Source: Verrucomicrobiales bacterium (lineage in GTDB: Bacteria; Verrucomicrobiota; Verrucomicrobiia; Limisphaerales; UBA9464). From it: a DNA stretch of 64,000 bases. Positions 7,480 through 16,369 of the stretch are shown here, in pieces; positions within the stretch are counted from its first letter, which is position 1, and each line of letters opens with the position of its first letter. The DNA is taken from NCBI GenBank assembly GCA_016793645.1, contig JAEUHD010000185.1, forward strand, positions 1-64,000, in the 5' to 3' direction. Both the position numbers and the translations under genes were made by a program. The notes below the pieces were generated by a model, which was not told where the DNA came from, ran no database searches, and saw only the letters and a list, made by a program, of their open reading frames with translations.

Positions 7480-10400
7480 ATGACGGCCACCGACTCGCAG
7501 CTCTTGAACCGATACGCCGGGGACCGGTCGGAGGATGCCTTCTCCGAACTCGTCCGGCGTCACCTCGATCTCGTCTATTCCGCCGCCCTCCGGCAGGTGG
7601 ATGGCGACAACGCCGCCGCAGCCGATGTGGCCCAGGCGGTCTTCACCGACCTGGCCCGCAAGGCCGGGCACCTTACCTCCCACACCTCCCTCACCGGCTG
7701 GTTGTACACCAGCACCCGTTTCCTGGCCGCCAACGCCCGTCGATCCGAAGAGCGTCGTCGCCTGAGGGAACAGCAGGCCCTCGCGATGAACACCCTCTCC
7801 CCCGCCCCCGAAGGCGAACCCGACTGGGACCGGCTGCGTCCGGTGCTCGATGATTCCCTGGCCGCCCTGTCCGAACAGGACCGCGAGGCCGTTCTATGGC
7901 GCTATTTCGAACGCCGCTCACACGCGGAGATCGGAACCCGACTGGGCATCAGCGAGAATGCCGCGCGCATGCGGGTGGAACGGGCGCTGGAAAAGCTGCG
8001 GACCCACCTGACGCAGAGCGGAATCCCATCCACATCCACGGCCCTCGGACTCGTCCTCAGCCGCCAGGCCGTGCTCGCCGCGCCTGCGGGACTCTCCGAC
8101 CGGATCTCCAAAAACGCCGTCACCCAGGCCGGGGTGGTCGGACGGATCCCGGCTTCCCTGGGGCGTCGCTGGCTGGTCCCCGCGGTGCTGGGGGTGTTGA
8201 TCCTTTCCCTGGGTTCCCTCTGGATTCCGGTTTCGCGGAGTCTCTTTTCTTCCGCACCGCGGGGTCCGGTTGCGCAAGGGGACGGTCTTTCCGCACCGGG
8301 ACGAGGCGCGGGTCTTTCCACGGCCAATGGCGCTTCTTCGGCGTCCCCGGGAACTCCGGACTCTGGTAACGCCGCCGCGGCCGCGGGGGACTCCACCGAC
8401 GGGGAACCGGGAGCCCGGACGCTCACCCTGCTCGTCCTCGCGGCGGACAGCGGGAGTCCGTTGCCCAACATCGGGGTTTCGGGCCATTCCTCCGGCGGTG
8501 CCCATGGGTTTCGGAAGGAGTTCATCACGCTCCGGGATGGAACCTGCCGGATTCCGTACACCGATACCGATGCGGAACTGGAGCTGGTCACCCACGCGGA
8601 CGGTTATGCCGATACCCGGATGGTCTGGAATCCTCAGCGGGGCGAAACGATTCCCGCACGCTATACGGTTCGATTGGGGCGACCGGTCACACTGGGGGGA
8701 CGGGTGCTCGATTCCGAGGGACGTCCGGTTTCCGGCGCCCGGGTCGGATTCAATCATGAGGAGGATCCAGGGGCCGCCCAGCGTCCGGAGAGCCACGAGT
8801 TTTTCTGGATCGAAACCCGGACCGGGGAGGATGGACGATGGGAGATCCGCCGGATTGCGGAGGATATGTTGCGCCGCCTCTACGGCTCGGCGCATCACCC
8901 GGACCATGTGGACTCGCCGTTGCTGTTCGTGGGCCGGGACGCATCCGCGGAGAAGGCCCTGCGTGCGGGCACGCACGTTTTCACTCTCGGGCGTGCGGTT
9001 GGGGTTTCCGGTGTGGTCGTGGATGCCAATGATCAACCGGTGTCCGGGGCGAAGGTTGCCGTGGGCCGGGTGGGGGATTCCGCGCGCCGGGAGGGCACCT
9101 CCGATGAACAGGGGGCGTTTTCCATCCAGGGACTGGCTCCAGGGCGTACTCTGATCTCCGCCCAGGCCTCCGGATTCGCCGCGACGACCGAACCTCTGGA
9201 ACTTTCCGCGGCGACCCCCCCTGTCCGGCTGGTGCTACGGTCGGGCGCGGAATTGCGCCTGCGCGTGGTCGATCGAACGGGAACGCCGGTTGCGGGAGCC
9301 TACGCCTGGCTGAACACGTTCAGTCCAACCGGGGAGCCCAGCGCGCAGGCCGAAGTGGATCTCCGATCCGATGCCGAGGGGCGCGTCGTCTGGACGGAAG
9401 CGCCGGACACCACCCTGGAGTTCGATGTGTATGCCAAGGGCTTCATGCGGGTGAACGGCTACCCGGTGCGTCCGGACGGCAAGGAACATGTCGTCACCCT
9501 GCCTCCGGCCCTCACGATCTCGGGGAGGGTCACGGATGCCGACACGCATGAGCCGATCGGGAAGTTTCGCGTCATCACCGGCTGGCCCCCGCAGAATCCG
9601 GCGCAGGGAGGAGGCAGCCCATCCTGGAGTCCGCTGGATCGATTCTGGCTGAACTTCTCGGGAGGATCCTATCGGCACACGTTTGAGGAGCCGGTGATCG
9701 GGGGTATCGAAAATCCGGGCTATGTCTTCAAGTTCGAGGCGGAAGGCTACTCCCCGCAGATCACCCGGGTGGTCGCACCAGACGAAGGGGAGGTCCGTCT
9801 TGACGTGTCCCTCCGCCGTTCGGAAGAGCGGGAGATTACCATCAGCACGCCCGACGGACGCCCCGCTGCGCGGGCGGAAGTGGCCCTTCTCGGACCGGGA
9901 GCCCGTGCCACGCTGTCCGGAGCCACCTTCGAAATGAACAACAGTCCCGGAATGGTCCGGAAGATCACCGACGCCGAGGGACGGTTCAAACTGCCCGGGG
10001 ACGACGCGCTGACTCGCATCGTGGTCGTCCACGAATCCGGGTTTGCCGAGGTCCCGCCGGCCGTTTCCGAAACCTCCTGGCAACTGCTGCCCTGGGGGCG
10101 GATCGAGGGACGATGGATGTCTGGTGACCGTCCCGTGGTGGACGGGGAATTGCTCGTGCAGGCGGGTCCCGGACCGTCAGATGGACTTCAATTCGATTTC
10201 TCAACCTACCGACTGAAGACGGATGCCCAGGGGCGTTTCTCCCGGGATCGCGTTCCGCCGATCCGGCTGAACCTCGTGCGACTGACCCGACAGGATCGGG
10301 GCAATGGCCAGACCAGTTGGTCCCATGGCCGCGCCCAAGTCGTCGAGGTCAAGGCGGGGGAAGTCACGGAAGTCCTCATCGGAGGCCGTGGATATTCGGT

Positions 10401-10821
10401 CACGTTGACGCCGGTCTGGCCCGCTGGTTCGCAGGCGTCCTCCGGGCTGAGGGTGATGGGCGGAATCCACACCGCGATTCCGGAACCTCCCGCCGAGGCG
10501 GCCGGAAACCCGGAGGCGCTGGCGCGCTGGAGCCAATCAGCAGAGATCCGGGAACTGGCCCTCCGCGCCCGCCATTTCGAGGGGCGAATGCAGGGCGACC
10601 GAATGGTCGTGGACGAGGTCGAGCCCGGCGACTTCATGGCGACGTTGTTTGTACTGAAGGATGCGCCTTCGGGCAGCACTCCGGGGTCGCCCACGGTTCA
10701 AGGCCCGATGCCGGTCTTGATGGGACGGAAGCCGATCCACATTCCCGCCGAACCCGGATCCGGATCCCTGGAACTGGGGGGCATTTCTTTGGAGCCGGTT
10801 GCCCAGCCGGGATCGAAGTAG
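7480..10821 (+). CDS. ECF sigma factor fused to membrane helix and carboxypeptidase-regulatory tail
   Basis: A 1113-residue fusion. Residues about 10-75 form sigma region 2 (AFSELVRRHLDLVYSAALR, DVAQAVFTDLARKA) and about 130-178 sigma region 4 with its helix-turn-helix (RSHAEIGTRLGISENAARMR). A transmembrane helix follows near 229-250 (LVPAVLGVLILSLGSLW). The rest, about 850 residues, is a chain of carboxypeptidase regulatory-like/beta-sandwich repeats of the type GRVLDSEGRPVSGARVGF, VSGVVVDANDQPVSGAKV and ISGRVTDADTHEPIGKF. The topology predicts a cytoplasmic sigma domain tied to a large extracytoplasmic sensor without a separate anti-sigma factor. I chose ATG 7480 because the sigma homology starts there; GTG 7423 would add 19 unrelated residues. 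Ligand and regulon are unknown. Confidence 0.88.
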   Translation: MTATDSQLLNRYAGDRSEDAFSELVRRHLDLVYSAALRQVDGDNAAAADVAQAVFTDLARKAGHLTSHTSLTGWLYTSTRFLAANARRSEERRRLREQQALAMNTLSPAPEGEPDWDRLRPVLDDSLAALSEQDREAVLWRYFERRSHAEIGTRLGISENAARMRVERALEKLRTHLTQSGIPSTSTALGLVLSRQAVLAAPAGLSDRISKNAVTQAGVVGRIPASLGRRWLVPAVLGVLILSLGSLWIPVSRSLFSSAPRGPVAQGDGLSAPGRGAGLSTANGASSASPGTPDSGNAAAAAGDSTDGEPGARTLTLLVLAADSGSPLPNIGVSGHSSGGAHGFRKEFITLRDGTCRIPYTDTDAELELVTHADGYADTRMVWNPQRGETIPARYTVRLGRPVTLGGRVLDSEGRPVSGARVGFNHEEDPGAAQRPESHEFFWIETRTGEDGRWEIRRIAEDMLRRLYGSAHHPDHVDSPLLFVGRDASAEKALRAGTHVFTLGRAVGVSGVVVDANDQPVSGAKVAVGRVGDSARREGTSDEQGAFSIQGLAPGRTLISAQASGFAATTEPLELSAATPPVRLVLRSGAELRLRVVDRTGTPVAGAYAWLNTFSPTGEPSAQAEVDLRSDAEGRVVWTEAPDTTLEFDVYAKGFMRVNGYPVRPDGKEHVVTLPPALTISGRVTDADTHEPIGKFRVITGWPPQNPAQGGGSPSWSPLDRFWLNFSGGSYRHTFEEPVIGGIENPGYVFKFEAEGYSPQITRVVAPDEGEVRLDVSLRRSEEREITISTPDGRPAARAEVALLGPGARATLSGATFEMNNSPGMVRKITDAEGRFKLPGDDALTRIVVVHESGFAEVPPAVSETSWQLLPWGRIEGRWMSGDRPVVDGELLVQAGPGPSDGLQFDFSTYRLKTDAQGRFSRDRVPPIRLNLVRLTRQDRGNGQTSWSHGRAQVVEVKAGEVTEVLIGGRGYSVTLTPVWPAGSQASSGLRVMGGIHTAIPEPPAEAAGNPEALARWSQSAEIRELALRARHFEGRMQGDRMVVDEVEPGDFMATLFVLKDAPSGSTPGSPTVQGPMPVLMGRKPIHIPAEPGSGSLELGGISLEPVAQPGSK

Positions 10822-10888
10822 GGGGCGGTGTCCCCGCCGAATCGGGGAAAGCTGGAGTCGGGGAGGCGGTTGAATCCACGATCCGGGC

Positions 10889-12211
10889 ATGCCGATTCGC
10901 ATCAGCCGGATGACGGTCGAGGACATCCGCTTCCCCACGTCCCGGGAACGGGATGGCTCCGATGCCATGAACCCGGATCCGGATTACTCGTCGGCGTATG
11001 TGGTCCTGCACACCGACGGCGGGTTGTCCGGACACGGATCCACCTTCACCATCGGCCGCGGCAATGACGTCGTGTGCGCCGCAATCCGGGCCCACGAACA
11101 TCTGGTGGTGGGACGGACCCTGGATGAATTCATCGAAAACCCCGGCGCGTTCTGGCGGCATCTGACGGCCGATTCCCAGTTGCGCTGGATCGGACCCGAC
11201 AAGGGGGCCATCCACCTCGGACTGGCCGCCATCGTCAACGCGCTCTGGGACCTGTACGCCAAAGTTGCGGGCAAGCCGCTGTGGCGACTGCTATCCGACT
11301 TCACCCCGGAGGAATTTGTCCGCTGTGTCGATTTCCGGTACCTGACAGACGCGATTACCCCGGAGTCCGCCCGCGAACTCCTCGAACGCAATGCTCCGGG
11401 CAAGGCGGAACGGATCGACCGCCTTCTCAAGGAGGGCCATCCAGCCTACACCACCAGTGCGGGATGGTTGGGGTATCCGGACGACAAGATCCGCCGCCTG
11501 TGCCGTGAGGCGATCGCCGAGGGATGGACCCACATCAAGGTCAAGGTCGGACGCGACCTCGCCGACGACCTGCGGCGCCTGGCCATCATTCGGGAGGAAA
11601 TTGGCTGGGATCGACACCTCATGGTGGATGCCAATCAGGTCTGGGACGTACCCCAGGCCATCGGTTGGGTTCGGGAACTTGCCCGCTTCAAGCCGCTGTG
11701 GATTGAGGAGCCCACCTCCCCGGACGACGTCCTCGGCCACGCCGCCATTGCCCGGGCCGTTGAACCCCTCGGCATTGGGGTGGCCACCGGGGAACACGGC
11801 ATGAACCGGGTGCTCTTTAAGCAACTCCTTCAGGCCCGGGCGATCTCGTATTGCCAAATCGACTCCTGTCGGGTGGGCGGCGTGAACGAGAATCTGGCGA
11901 TCCTGTTGCTGGCCGCCCACTTCGGTGTCCCCGTTTGCCCACACGCCGGGGGTGTGGGGCTGTGCGAGTTCGTCCAGCATCTCGCCATGGCGGATTTCGT
12001 AGCTGTCGGCGGGTCCTGGGAGGGGCGGGTGTGCGAGTTTGTGGATCACTTGCACGAGCATTTCGTCGATCCCTGCCGTGTTTCTTCGGGACGGTACCGG
12101 GCGCCGGAGCTTCCGGGGTTCAGCACCGAGATCCGGTCCGAAAGCCGAGCGGAGTTCGCCTACTCGGATGGCCCCGCCTGGAAATCGGGGTCGCCGGGAG
12201 GATCCCGGTGA
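10889..12211 (+). CDS. L-fuconate dehydratase (enolase superfamily)
   Basis: A 440-residue mandelate-racemase-subgroup enzyme, matching the length and motifs of L-fuconate dehydratase, which converts L-fuconate to 2-keto-3-deoxy-L-fuconate in non-phosphorylated fucose catabolism. Visible motifs are [12 protein letters not shown] near the N-terminus, the KxK pair in HIKVKVG, metal ligands in [17 protein letters not shown] and [10 protein letters not shown], then [13 protein letters not shown] and the catalytic-base region [11 protein letters not shown]. It starts 68 bases after the sigma factor fusion on the same strand and no other fucose gene is adjacent. Its presence fits degradation of fucose-containing polysaccharides. 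A close relative acting on another sugar acid is possible. Confidence 0.92.
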   Translation: MPIRISRMTVEDIRFPTSRERDGSDAMNPDPDYSSAYVVLHTDGGLSGHGSTFTIGRGNDVVCAAIRAHEHLVVGRTLDEFIENPGAFWRHLTADSQLRWIGPDKGAIHLGLAAIVNALWDLYAKVAGKPLWRLLSDFTPEEFVRCVDFRYLTDAITPESARELLERNAPGKAERIDRLLKEGHPAYTTSAGWLGYPDDKIRRLCREAIAEGWTHIKVKVGRDLADDLRRLAIIREEIGWDRHLMVDANQVWDVPQAIGWVRELARFKPLWIEEPTSPDDVLGHAAIARAVEPLGIGVATGEHGMNRVLFKQLLQARAISYCQIDSCRVGGVNENLAILLLAAHFGVPVCPHAGGVGLCEFVQHLAMADFVAVGGSWEGRVCEFVDHLHEHFVDPCRVSSGRYRAPELPGFSTEIRSESRAEFAYSDGPAWKSGSPGGSR

Positions 12212-12452
12212 AGCCGTCGTTGGGACTTTTGGAGTGCCGGTCGAGGATCCCGCCTTCGTCCTTGCGGCTCCGTAACTTCCCCAAATTCTTGGCTTGCAGC
12301 GTGGCGCCAACCCGTCAGTTTCCCGCCGTCTGATGGAATGCTGCAAGTATCCAGGCGTGGTGAATCTTCAGTTGAACGTGGTTCAGTGACGATTTGAAAC
12401 CCGATAGTCGGGAACAGCCGGACAAAGTTCAGTCGCCATACAGCACGTTCAA

Positions 12453-12842
12453 ATGAATACCAAACTGTACGTTGGAAACCTGTCGTTCAACACGACGGAG
12501 AACGACCTGCAGGACGCCTTTGCCGCCCACGGCCCGGTGTCCGAGGTCAACCTGATGGTCGATCGCGCGACCGGCCGCTCCCGCGGCTTCGCGTTCGTCA
12601 CCATGGGCACCCCCGAAGCCGCCCAGGCGGCGATCGGCGCCATGCACGGCACCCGGCTGGATGGCCGCGAACTGACCGTCAATGAGGCTCGTCCGAAGGA
12701 AGAGCGTCCCCGCGGCAGCTTCGGCGGCGGCGGCGGCGGATACGGTGGCGGCGGCGGCGGCGGCCGTGGCGGATGGGGCGGCGGCGGCGGCGACCGCGGT
12801 CCCCGGCGCGGCGGCGGCGGCGGCGGTGGCGGACGCTACTAA
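12453..12842 (+). CDS. Glycine-rich RRM RNA-binding protein
   Basis: A 129-residue protein with one RNA recognition motif at residues about 4-80. RNP2 is LYVGNLSF and RNP1 is RGFAFVTM. A tail of about 45 residues follows, almost all Gly with Arg, Tyr and Trp (RGG-like). Small bacterial RRM proteins of this type bind single-stranded RNA and are often cold- or stress-induced; regulation cannot be read here. The 240 bases upstream contain no other gene. The tail is encoded by GGC-rich repeats, which could make its length variable. An intrinsic terminator follows at 12868. Confidence 0.95.
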   Translation: MNTKLYVGNLSFNTTENDLQDAFAAHGPVSEVNLMVDRATGRSRGFAFVTMGTPEAAQAAIGAMHGTRLDGRELTVNEARPKEERPRGSFGGGGGGYGGGGGGGRGGWGGGGGDRGPRRGGGGGGGGRY

Positions 12843-12867
12843 GCGAAGCCACGATTTACGTCTTCAA

Positions 12868-12897
12868 GGCGGCCCGGGTGACCGGGTCGCCTTTTTG
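12868..12897 (+). terminator. Intrinsic terminator after the RRM gene
   Basis: The arms AGGCGGCCCGG and CCGGGTCGCCT, with one mismatch, enclose a short loop and are followed by TTTT. It lies 26 bases past the stop codon. Confidence 0.85.
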
Positions 12898-12917
12898 ATT
12901 TCCTGGGGGGGGAAAGA

Positions 12918-13165
12918 CAGCCTGAAGGCTGCACTACAAACGGGGGGACAGCCTAAAGGCTGCACTACAAGCGTCAGAACAGCCTGAAGGCTGCACTACG
13001 AGCGTCGGGACAGCTTGGAGGCTGCGCTACGAACGGTTCGTTCGTAGTCCAGCCTTCAGGCTGCTTCCCCACCCCCTGCGTCATTCCGCACCCAACCCGA
13101 CAGGCTGAAGCCTGCACTACCAACACTCCACCCGTTCGTAGTCCAGCCTTCAGCCTGAATCGGAT
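12918..13165. repeat. REP hairpin array, 31-base tandem plus inverted copies
   Basis: Four direct copies begin at 12918, 12949, 12980 and 13011, exactly 31 bases apart. Each has a CAGCCTGAAGGCTG-type palindrome followed by CACTAC or CGCTAC. Inverted copies headed by GTAGTCC follow at about 13043 and 13140. A variant at about 13099, CAGGCTGAAGCCTGCACTAC, has both stem arms exchanged. The array fills the gap between the RRM gene and the PH-like gene. Spacers are neither unique nor protospacer-sized, so this is not CRISPR. Confidence 0.9.
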
Positions 13166-13210
13166 TCGTCCGGGATTGTCTTCGAGCACCCTCCGGACGA
13201 AGATGCGCCG

Positions 13211-13765
13211 ATGGCTCCAGATTCGTCCGCCTCCGGCCCGGCGATGCCGCAGCCTCGAAGCGAATTCCGCGCCCCGGCCAGTCGCATGCTGGTGATTGTC
13301 ACGGCGCTGGCATCCGCCATCCTTATCGGAATCCCCATCCTCGGATGGGCCTCCCTCCCCGCGTCCGTCCCGGGATTTTCCCGCCTCCTCCTGACCGCGG
13401 TTCCGCTCCTGATCCTTCTCGGCGCGCTGCCCTTCGCGGTTCGCGGATACCGTGTCCAGAAGGGTACGCTCCGAGTTCTCCGTCCCGGCTGGGTCACACA
13501 CCTGGGACTGGACCGGTTGCTGTCGGCCGAGGCGGACCCCGCCGCGATGTCGGGTTCGTTGAGGATTGCAGGCAATGGCGGGTTGTTTTCCTTCACCGGA
13601 TGGTTCTGGAGCCGGCGGTTGGGACGCTACCGCGCCTTCGTCACGGACCCGGCGCGGTCCGTGGTGCTGAAATTTTCGGATCGCACCGTCGTGGTTTCTC
13701 CGGATGTACCGGAGGAATTTGTCGCCGCACTTCGGGCGGGGACCCCACGCACCGGACGCGAATGA
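13211..13765 (+). CDS. PH-like membrane protein
   Basis: A 184-residue protein with two hydrophobic helices (about 27-48 and 57-77) and a cytoplasmic C-terminal domain. The pattern LRIAGNGGLFSFTGWFW, YRAFVTDPARSVVLKF and VVVSPDVPEEFVAAL fits the small bacterial PH-domain membrane proteins (bPH2/YdbT-like). Function is unknown. It lies 54 bases upstream of the sigma factor gene on the same strand and may be cotranscribed with it. Similar small proteins are often found in the envelope, but no partner can be assigned. Confidence 0.65.
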   Translation: MAPDSSASGPAMPQPRSEFRAPASRMLVIVTALASAILIGIPILGWASLPASVPGFSRLLLTAVPLLILLGALPFAVRGYRVQKGTLRVLRPGWVTHLGLDRLLSAEADPAAMSGSLRIAGNGGLFSFTGWFWSRRLGRYRAFVTDPARSVVLKFSDRTVVVSPDVPEEFVAALRAGTPRTGRE

Positions 13766-13819
13766 ATTTTCCGGGGAGCTGTCCGGTTGCCTCTGCGTGC
13801 GGCAGTAGGTGGGGTGAAC

Positions 13820-15445
13820 ATGGATCCTGATTTGTCGGCAGACCGCGAGTTGGTGGGGTGTTACGCCCGGGAGGGCTCCGAGGCGGCGTTCCGCGCACTG
13901 GTGTCCCGGCACGTGAATCTCGTGTTCGGCGCGGCGCTGCGGCAGACGGGGGATCCGGGAATCGCCGAGGAGATTACCCAGAATGTGTTCGTCGCGCTGG
14001 CGCAAAAGGCCCCCCGGCTCGCCGGTCACGAAACGCTCGCGGGCTGGCTGCATCGCACCGCCATTTTGGAGGCCAAGTCCCGGTTGCGCTCCGAACTTCG
14101 CCGGCAGCGTCGTGAGGATACCGCCGCTGCACTCGCCCAGATCCAGTCGGCCGGCACGAGCCCCGCCGAAGACCTGTCCCCCGTCCTCGACGAAGGACTC
14201 CTCCAACTCCGGGAGCCCGACCGCCTCGCCTTGATCCTCCGGTATCTCGAGGAGCGCAGCCTTCGCGACGTGGGTCGCGCCTTGGGCATCGAGGAGGATG
14301 CCGCCCGTAAGCGCGTTGATCGCGCCCTGATCCGGTTGGCGGGGTTCTTCCGCTCCCAGGGATTCGCCGTTCCCGCGGGCGCGGGCGCCGCAGTGCTGGC
14401 CCAGTCGTCGACGGTGGCGGCACCGGTGGGACTGGCGGCCGCGGCGTCCCAGGCGGGTCTTGCCGCGGGCACTGCCGGGACCGGCCTTGCCTCCCTTCTC
14501 ACCGTCTCTCTCATGAAACTCTCCTCGCTCCAAACGGCCGGCCTCTGCGCCCTGGTCGTGGCGGCACCGCTCGCGTGGCAATGGAATCAACACCGCGAAC
14601 TGCGCGTTCGGGAGTCGCTGGCGTTCGCTGCGGCGTCTGCGTCTGCCCAGGAGCGCGAGGATCTCTCGGGGCGGATCGGACGCCTCCGGTCGGAACTCGA
14701 CGACGCCCGTGCCCAGTCCGCCGAATCCCGGACGGGACCCGGGGCGCGTCCCTCGGTTGCGCGAAGCGCAGCCGCCGACGTCTATCGTTGGGACGACCAG
14801 TCGCCGGTCGTCCGCGTTCCCAAGGATCTTCTCAAGCGAATCTCCATCCCGGCGGTCACGAGCCGGCGCGGCGAATTGACCGAGCAGATTCGGGTCGCCC
14901 TTCAGATGAACGACACGGAGGCGGCCACCGTGCAGGCATCCATGGACCGGATGCTCGAAGGTGTGCGTGCTGCCGAGGCCGCCGGGATGAAGCCGGTGGC
15001 TCCGAGCTCTGCGGACCTGGACGGAAGAGCGCCGGAGGATGTCCGGGTTTTTGAGGTGTCGGGAGACGCGGAGGTTATTTCGAAGCTTAGAAAAGACATG
15101 CTCGCCGAAGTTCGCCAAGCGCTGGGTACTGATCGGTCTGAGATCTTCCAGCAGGCGCTGGGTTCCTGGATTCCCATGGAGAACGAGGGTGAGGGCGGAG
15201 TGAACAGCGGTTGGGCATTCCTTCAGGGCGATCACCGGATCCAGGTTTACAACACGTCCGGAGAAGCCGATGGCCGGATCATCTGGCTGCGCTGGGGTGC
15301 GACCACATCCACGGGCTCCCGATTCACGTCCACGATCGGAATCGATGAAATCCCGGGTTACCTCCAGCCGCACCTCCAGGACTGGATCGCCGGCGCCCAG
15401 GCCGCGGCCGCGGCATCCCGGGCCGCCGCCATTCGCAATCCCTGA
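13820..15445 (+). CDS. ECF sigma factor with membrane helix and extracytoplasmic tail
   Basis: A 541-residue protein. Sigma region 2 lies near residues 10-85 (AFRALVSRHVNLVFGAALRQ, EITQNVFVALAQKA) and region 4 near 130-180 (LRDVGRALGIEEDAARKRV). A transmembrane helix follows near 235-254 (LCALVVAAPLAWQW), then a coiled-coil-like stretch (SGRIGRLRSELDDARAQS) and a domain from about 320 to 525. The tail pattern (VVRVPKDLLKRISIP) recurs in the next gene, which lacks the sigma part. I preferred ATG 13820 with an upstream GTGGGG; an in-frame TTG at 13787 would add 11 residues. The design again implies a membrane-tethered sigma factor. Signal and regulon are unknown. Confidence 0.87.
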   Translation: MDPDLSADRELVGCYAREGSEAAFRALVSRHVNLVFGAALRQTGDPGIAEEITQNVFVALAQKAPRLAGHETLAGWLHRTAILEAKSRLRSELRRQRREDTAAALAQIQSAGTSPAEDLSPVLDEGLLQLREPDRLALILRYLEERSLRDVGRALGIEEDAARKRVDRALIRLAGFFRSQGFAVPAGAGAAVLAQSSTVAAPVGLAAAASQAGLAAGTAGTGLASLLTVSLMKLSSLQTAGLCALVVAAPLAWQWNQHRELRVRESLAFAAASASAQEREDLSGRIGRLRSELDDARAQSAESRTGPGARPSVARSAAADVYRWDDQSPVVRVPKDLLKRISIPAVTSRRGELTEQIRVALQMNDTEAATVQASMDRMLEGVRAAEAAGMKPVAPSSADLDGRAPEDVRVFEVSGDAEVISKLRKDMLAEVRQALGTDRSEIFQQALGSWIPMENEGEGGVNSGWAFLQGDHRIQVYNTSGEADGRIIWLRWGATTSTGSRFTSTIGIDEIPGYLQPHLQDWIAGAQAAAAASRAAAIRNP

Positions 15446-15451
15446 ACCGCC

Positions 15452-16351
15452 GTGAACCCGCTTCGGAATCGCCTGCTCCTGATCGGTCTCCTGCTCGCCT
15501 TGGGCGGAGCCCTGTGGTGGACGATCCGGAGCCGGCTGCAGGCACGTCGCGCCGCGGTCCTCCAGCAGGAGGCGCTTGCGGCGCATCTCCAGGATCTCGC
15601 GGCTTCGGACCGGGCAAAGTTTGGAACGCTTCGCTCCGAGCTCGACGAACTGCGTCGCACGGCAGCGGCCACGTCGGGGCGCAGTACGGACCCGGTCCGG
15701 GACGAGCGGGAGCCCGATCCAGAGGCCCGCTGGGCCGCGCCACCCGAACATCTGCCGGATTGGAACCCCGCATCGCCCTACGTCTGGATCCCGAAGTCGG
15801 TACTTCCCTCGTTTCCCATCGAACCGTTCACCGACGGGGGAGCCCTGGCCTCCGGCCTGGAGTCGGTCCTCGCCGTGGATCCGGATCGGGAGAAAGCGCT
15901 GACGGTCGCATTGTCCCGGCTCCTGGCCGCGGCGCGCGAACGGGAGTCGGAGGGCGTGATGCTGTCCACCGAGCACCTCCCCGGGATTGCGGACAGACCT
16001 GGGGACAAATTGACCGTGGTGGTTCCAGGGCAGACGGACGACGGAGCCCGGTTGCGCACCGAGGCGGAGCAAGCCCTTCGTCAAAGTCTCGGAGAGGCGC
16101 GCACGGACCTGCTCATTCACTGGGGGAAACGCTGGCTGGAGGAGCAATTTGGGAATCCAGCGGCCGAGCCGAAGGTGTATTCGGTTCTTCGCCACCCCAA
16201 TGATACCTACGCGCTCTCCATCAAGACCAGCGCGAGCTGGATGTCGGTGGATGGCAGCCAGACGTTCATCGACTACGTCCCGTTCCACCTCCGCGCGTGG
16301 TTCACGCCCCTCCAGCCGTCGTCCGCGCCGGCGGCGAAGTCCGGACCCTGA
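15452..16351 (+). CDS. Membrane-anchored paralogue of the preceding sigma factor tail
   Basis: A 299-residue protein starting at GTG 15452, six bases after the sigma gene ends. An N-terminal helix (LLLIGLLLALGGALWWTI) is followed by a coiled-coil-like region (FGTLRSELDELRRTA) and a domain with YVWIPKSVLPSFPIEPF, matching RWDDQSPVVRVPKDLLKRIS in the preceding gene in position and style. The order of parts is that of the sigma protein without sigma regions 2 and 4. It probably arose by duplication and could pair with the sigma tail in the periplasm or compete for its signal; this is inference. No enzyme motif is visible. Confidence 0.75.
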   Translation: MNPLRNRLLLIGLLLALGGALWWTIRSRLQARRAAVLQQEALAAHLQDLAASDRAKFGTLRSELDELRRTAAATSGRSTDPVRDEREPDPEARWAAPPEHLPDWNPASPYVWIPKSVLPSFPIEPFTDGGALASGLESVLAVDPDREKALTVALSRLLAAARERESEGVMLSTEHLPGIADRPGDKLTVVVPGQTDDGARLRTEAEQALRQSLGEARTDLLIHWGKRWLEEQFGNPAAEPKVYSVLRHPNDTYALSIKTSASWMSVDGSQTFIDYVPFHLRAWFTPLQPSSAPAAKSGP

Positions 16352-16369
16352 TCCGGGAACGGGCGGGCC

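Noticed and set aside
6729-7490. Proteins in the open frames across 6729-7490
   Set aside because: The same peptide strings appear twice in each frame because the DNA is a tandem repeat. They have no start signals or known domains.
12720-12842. Non-coding GGC microsatellite
   Set aside because: It stays in frame with the RRM domain and ends in a stop codon just before a terminator, so it encodes the Gly-rich tail.
12918-13040. CRISPR-like array with 31-base period
   Set aside because: The unit has no unique spacer; the whole 31 bases repeat with small changes.
12974-16288. 1104-residue minus-strand open frame
   Set aside because: It spans the REP array and the antisense of three convincing plus-strand genes. 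No domain is visible.
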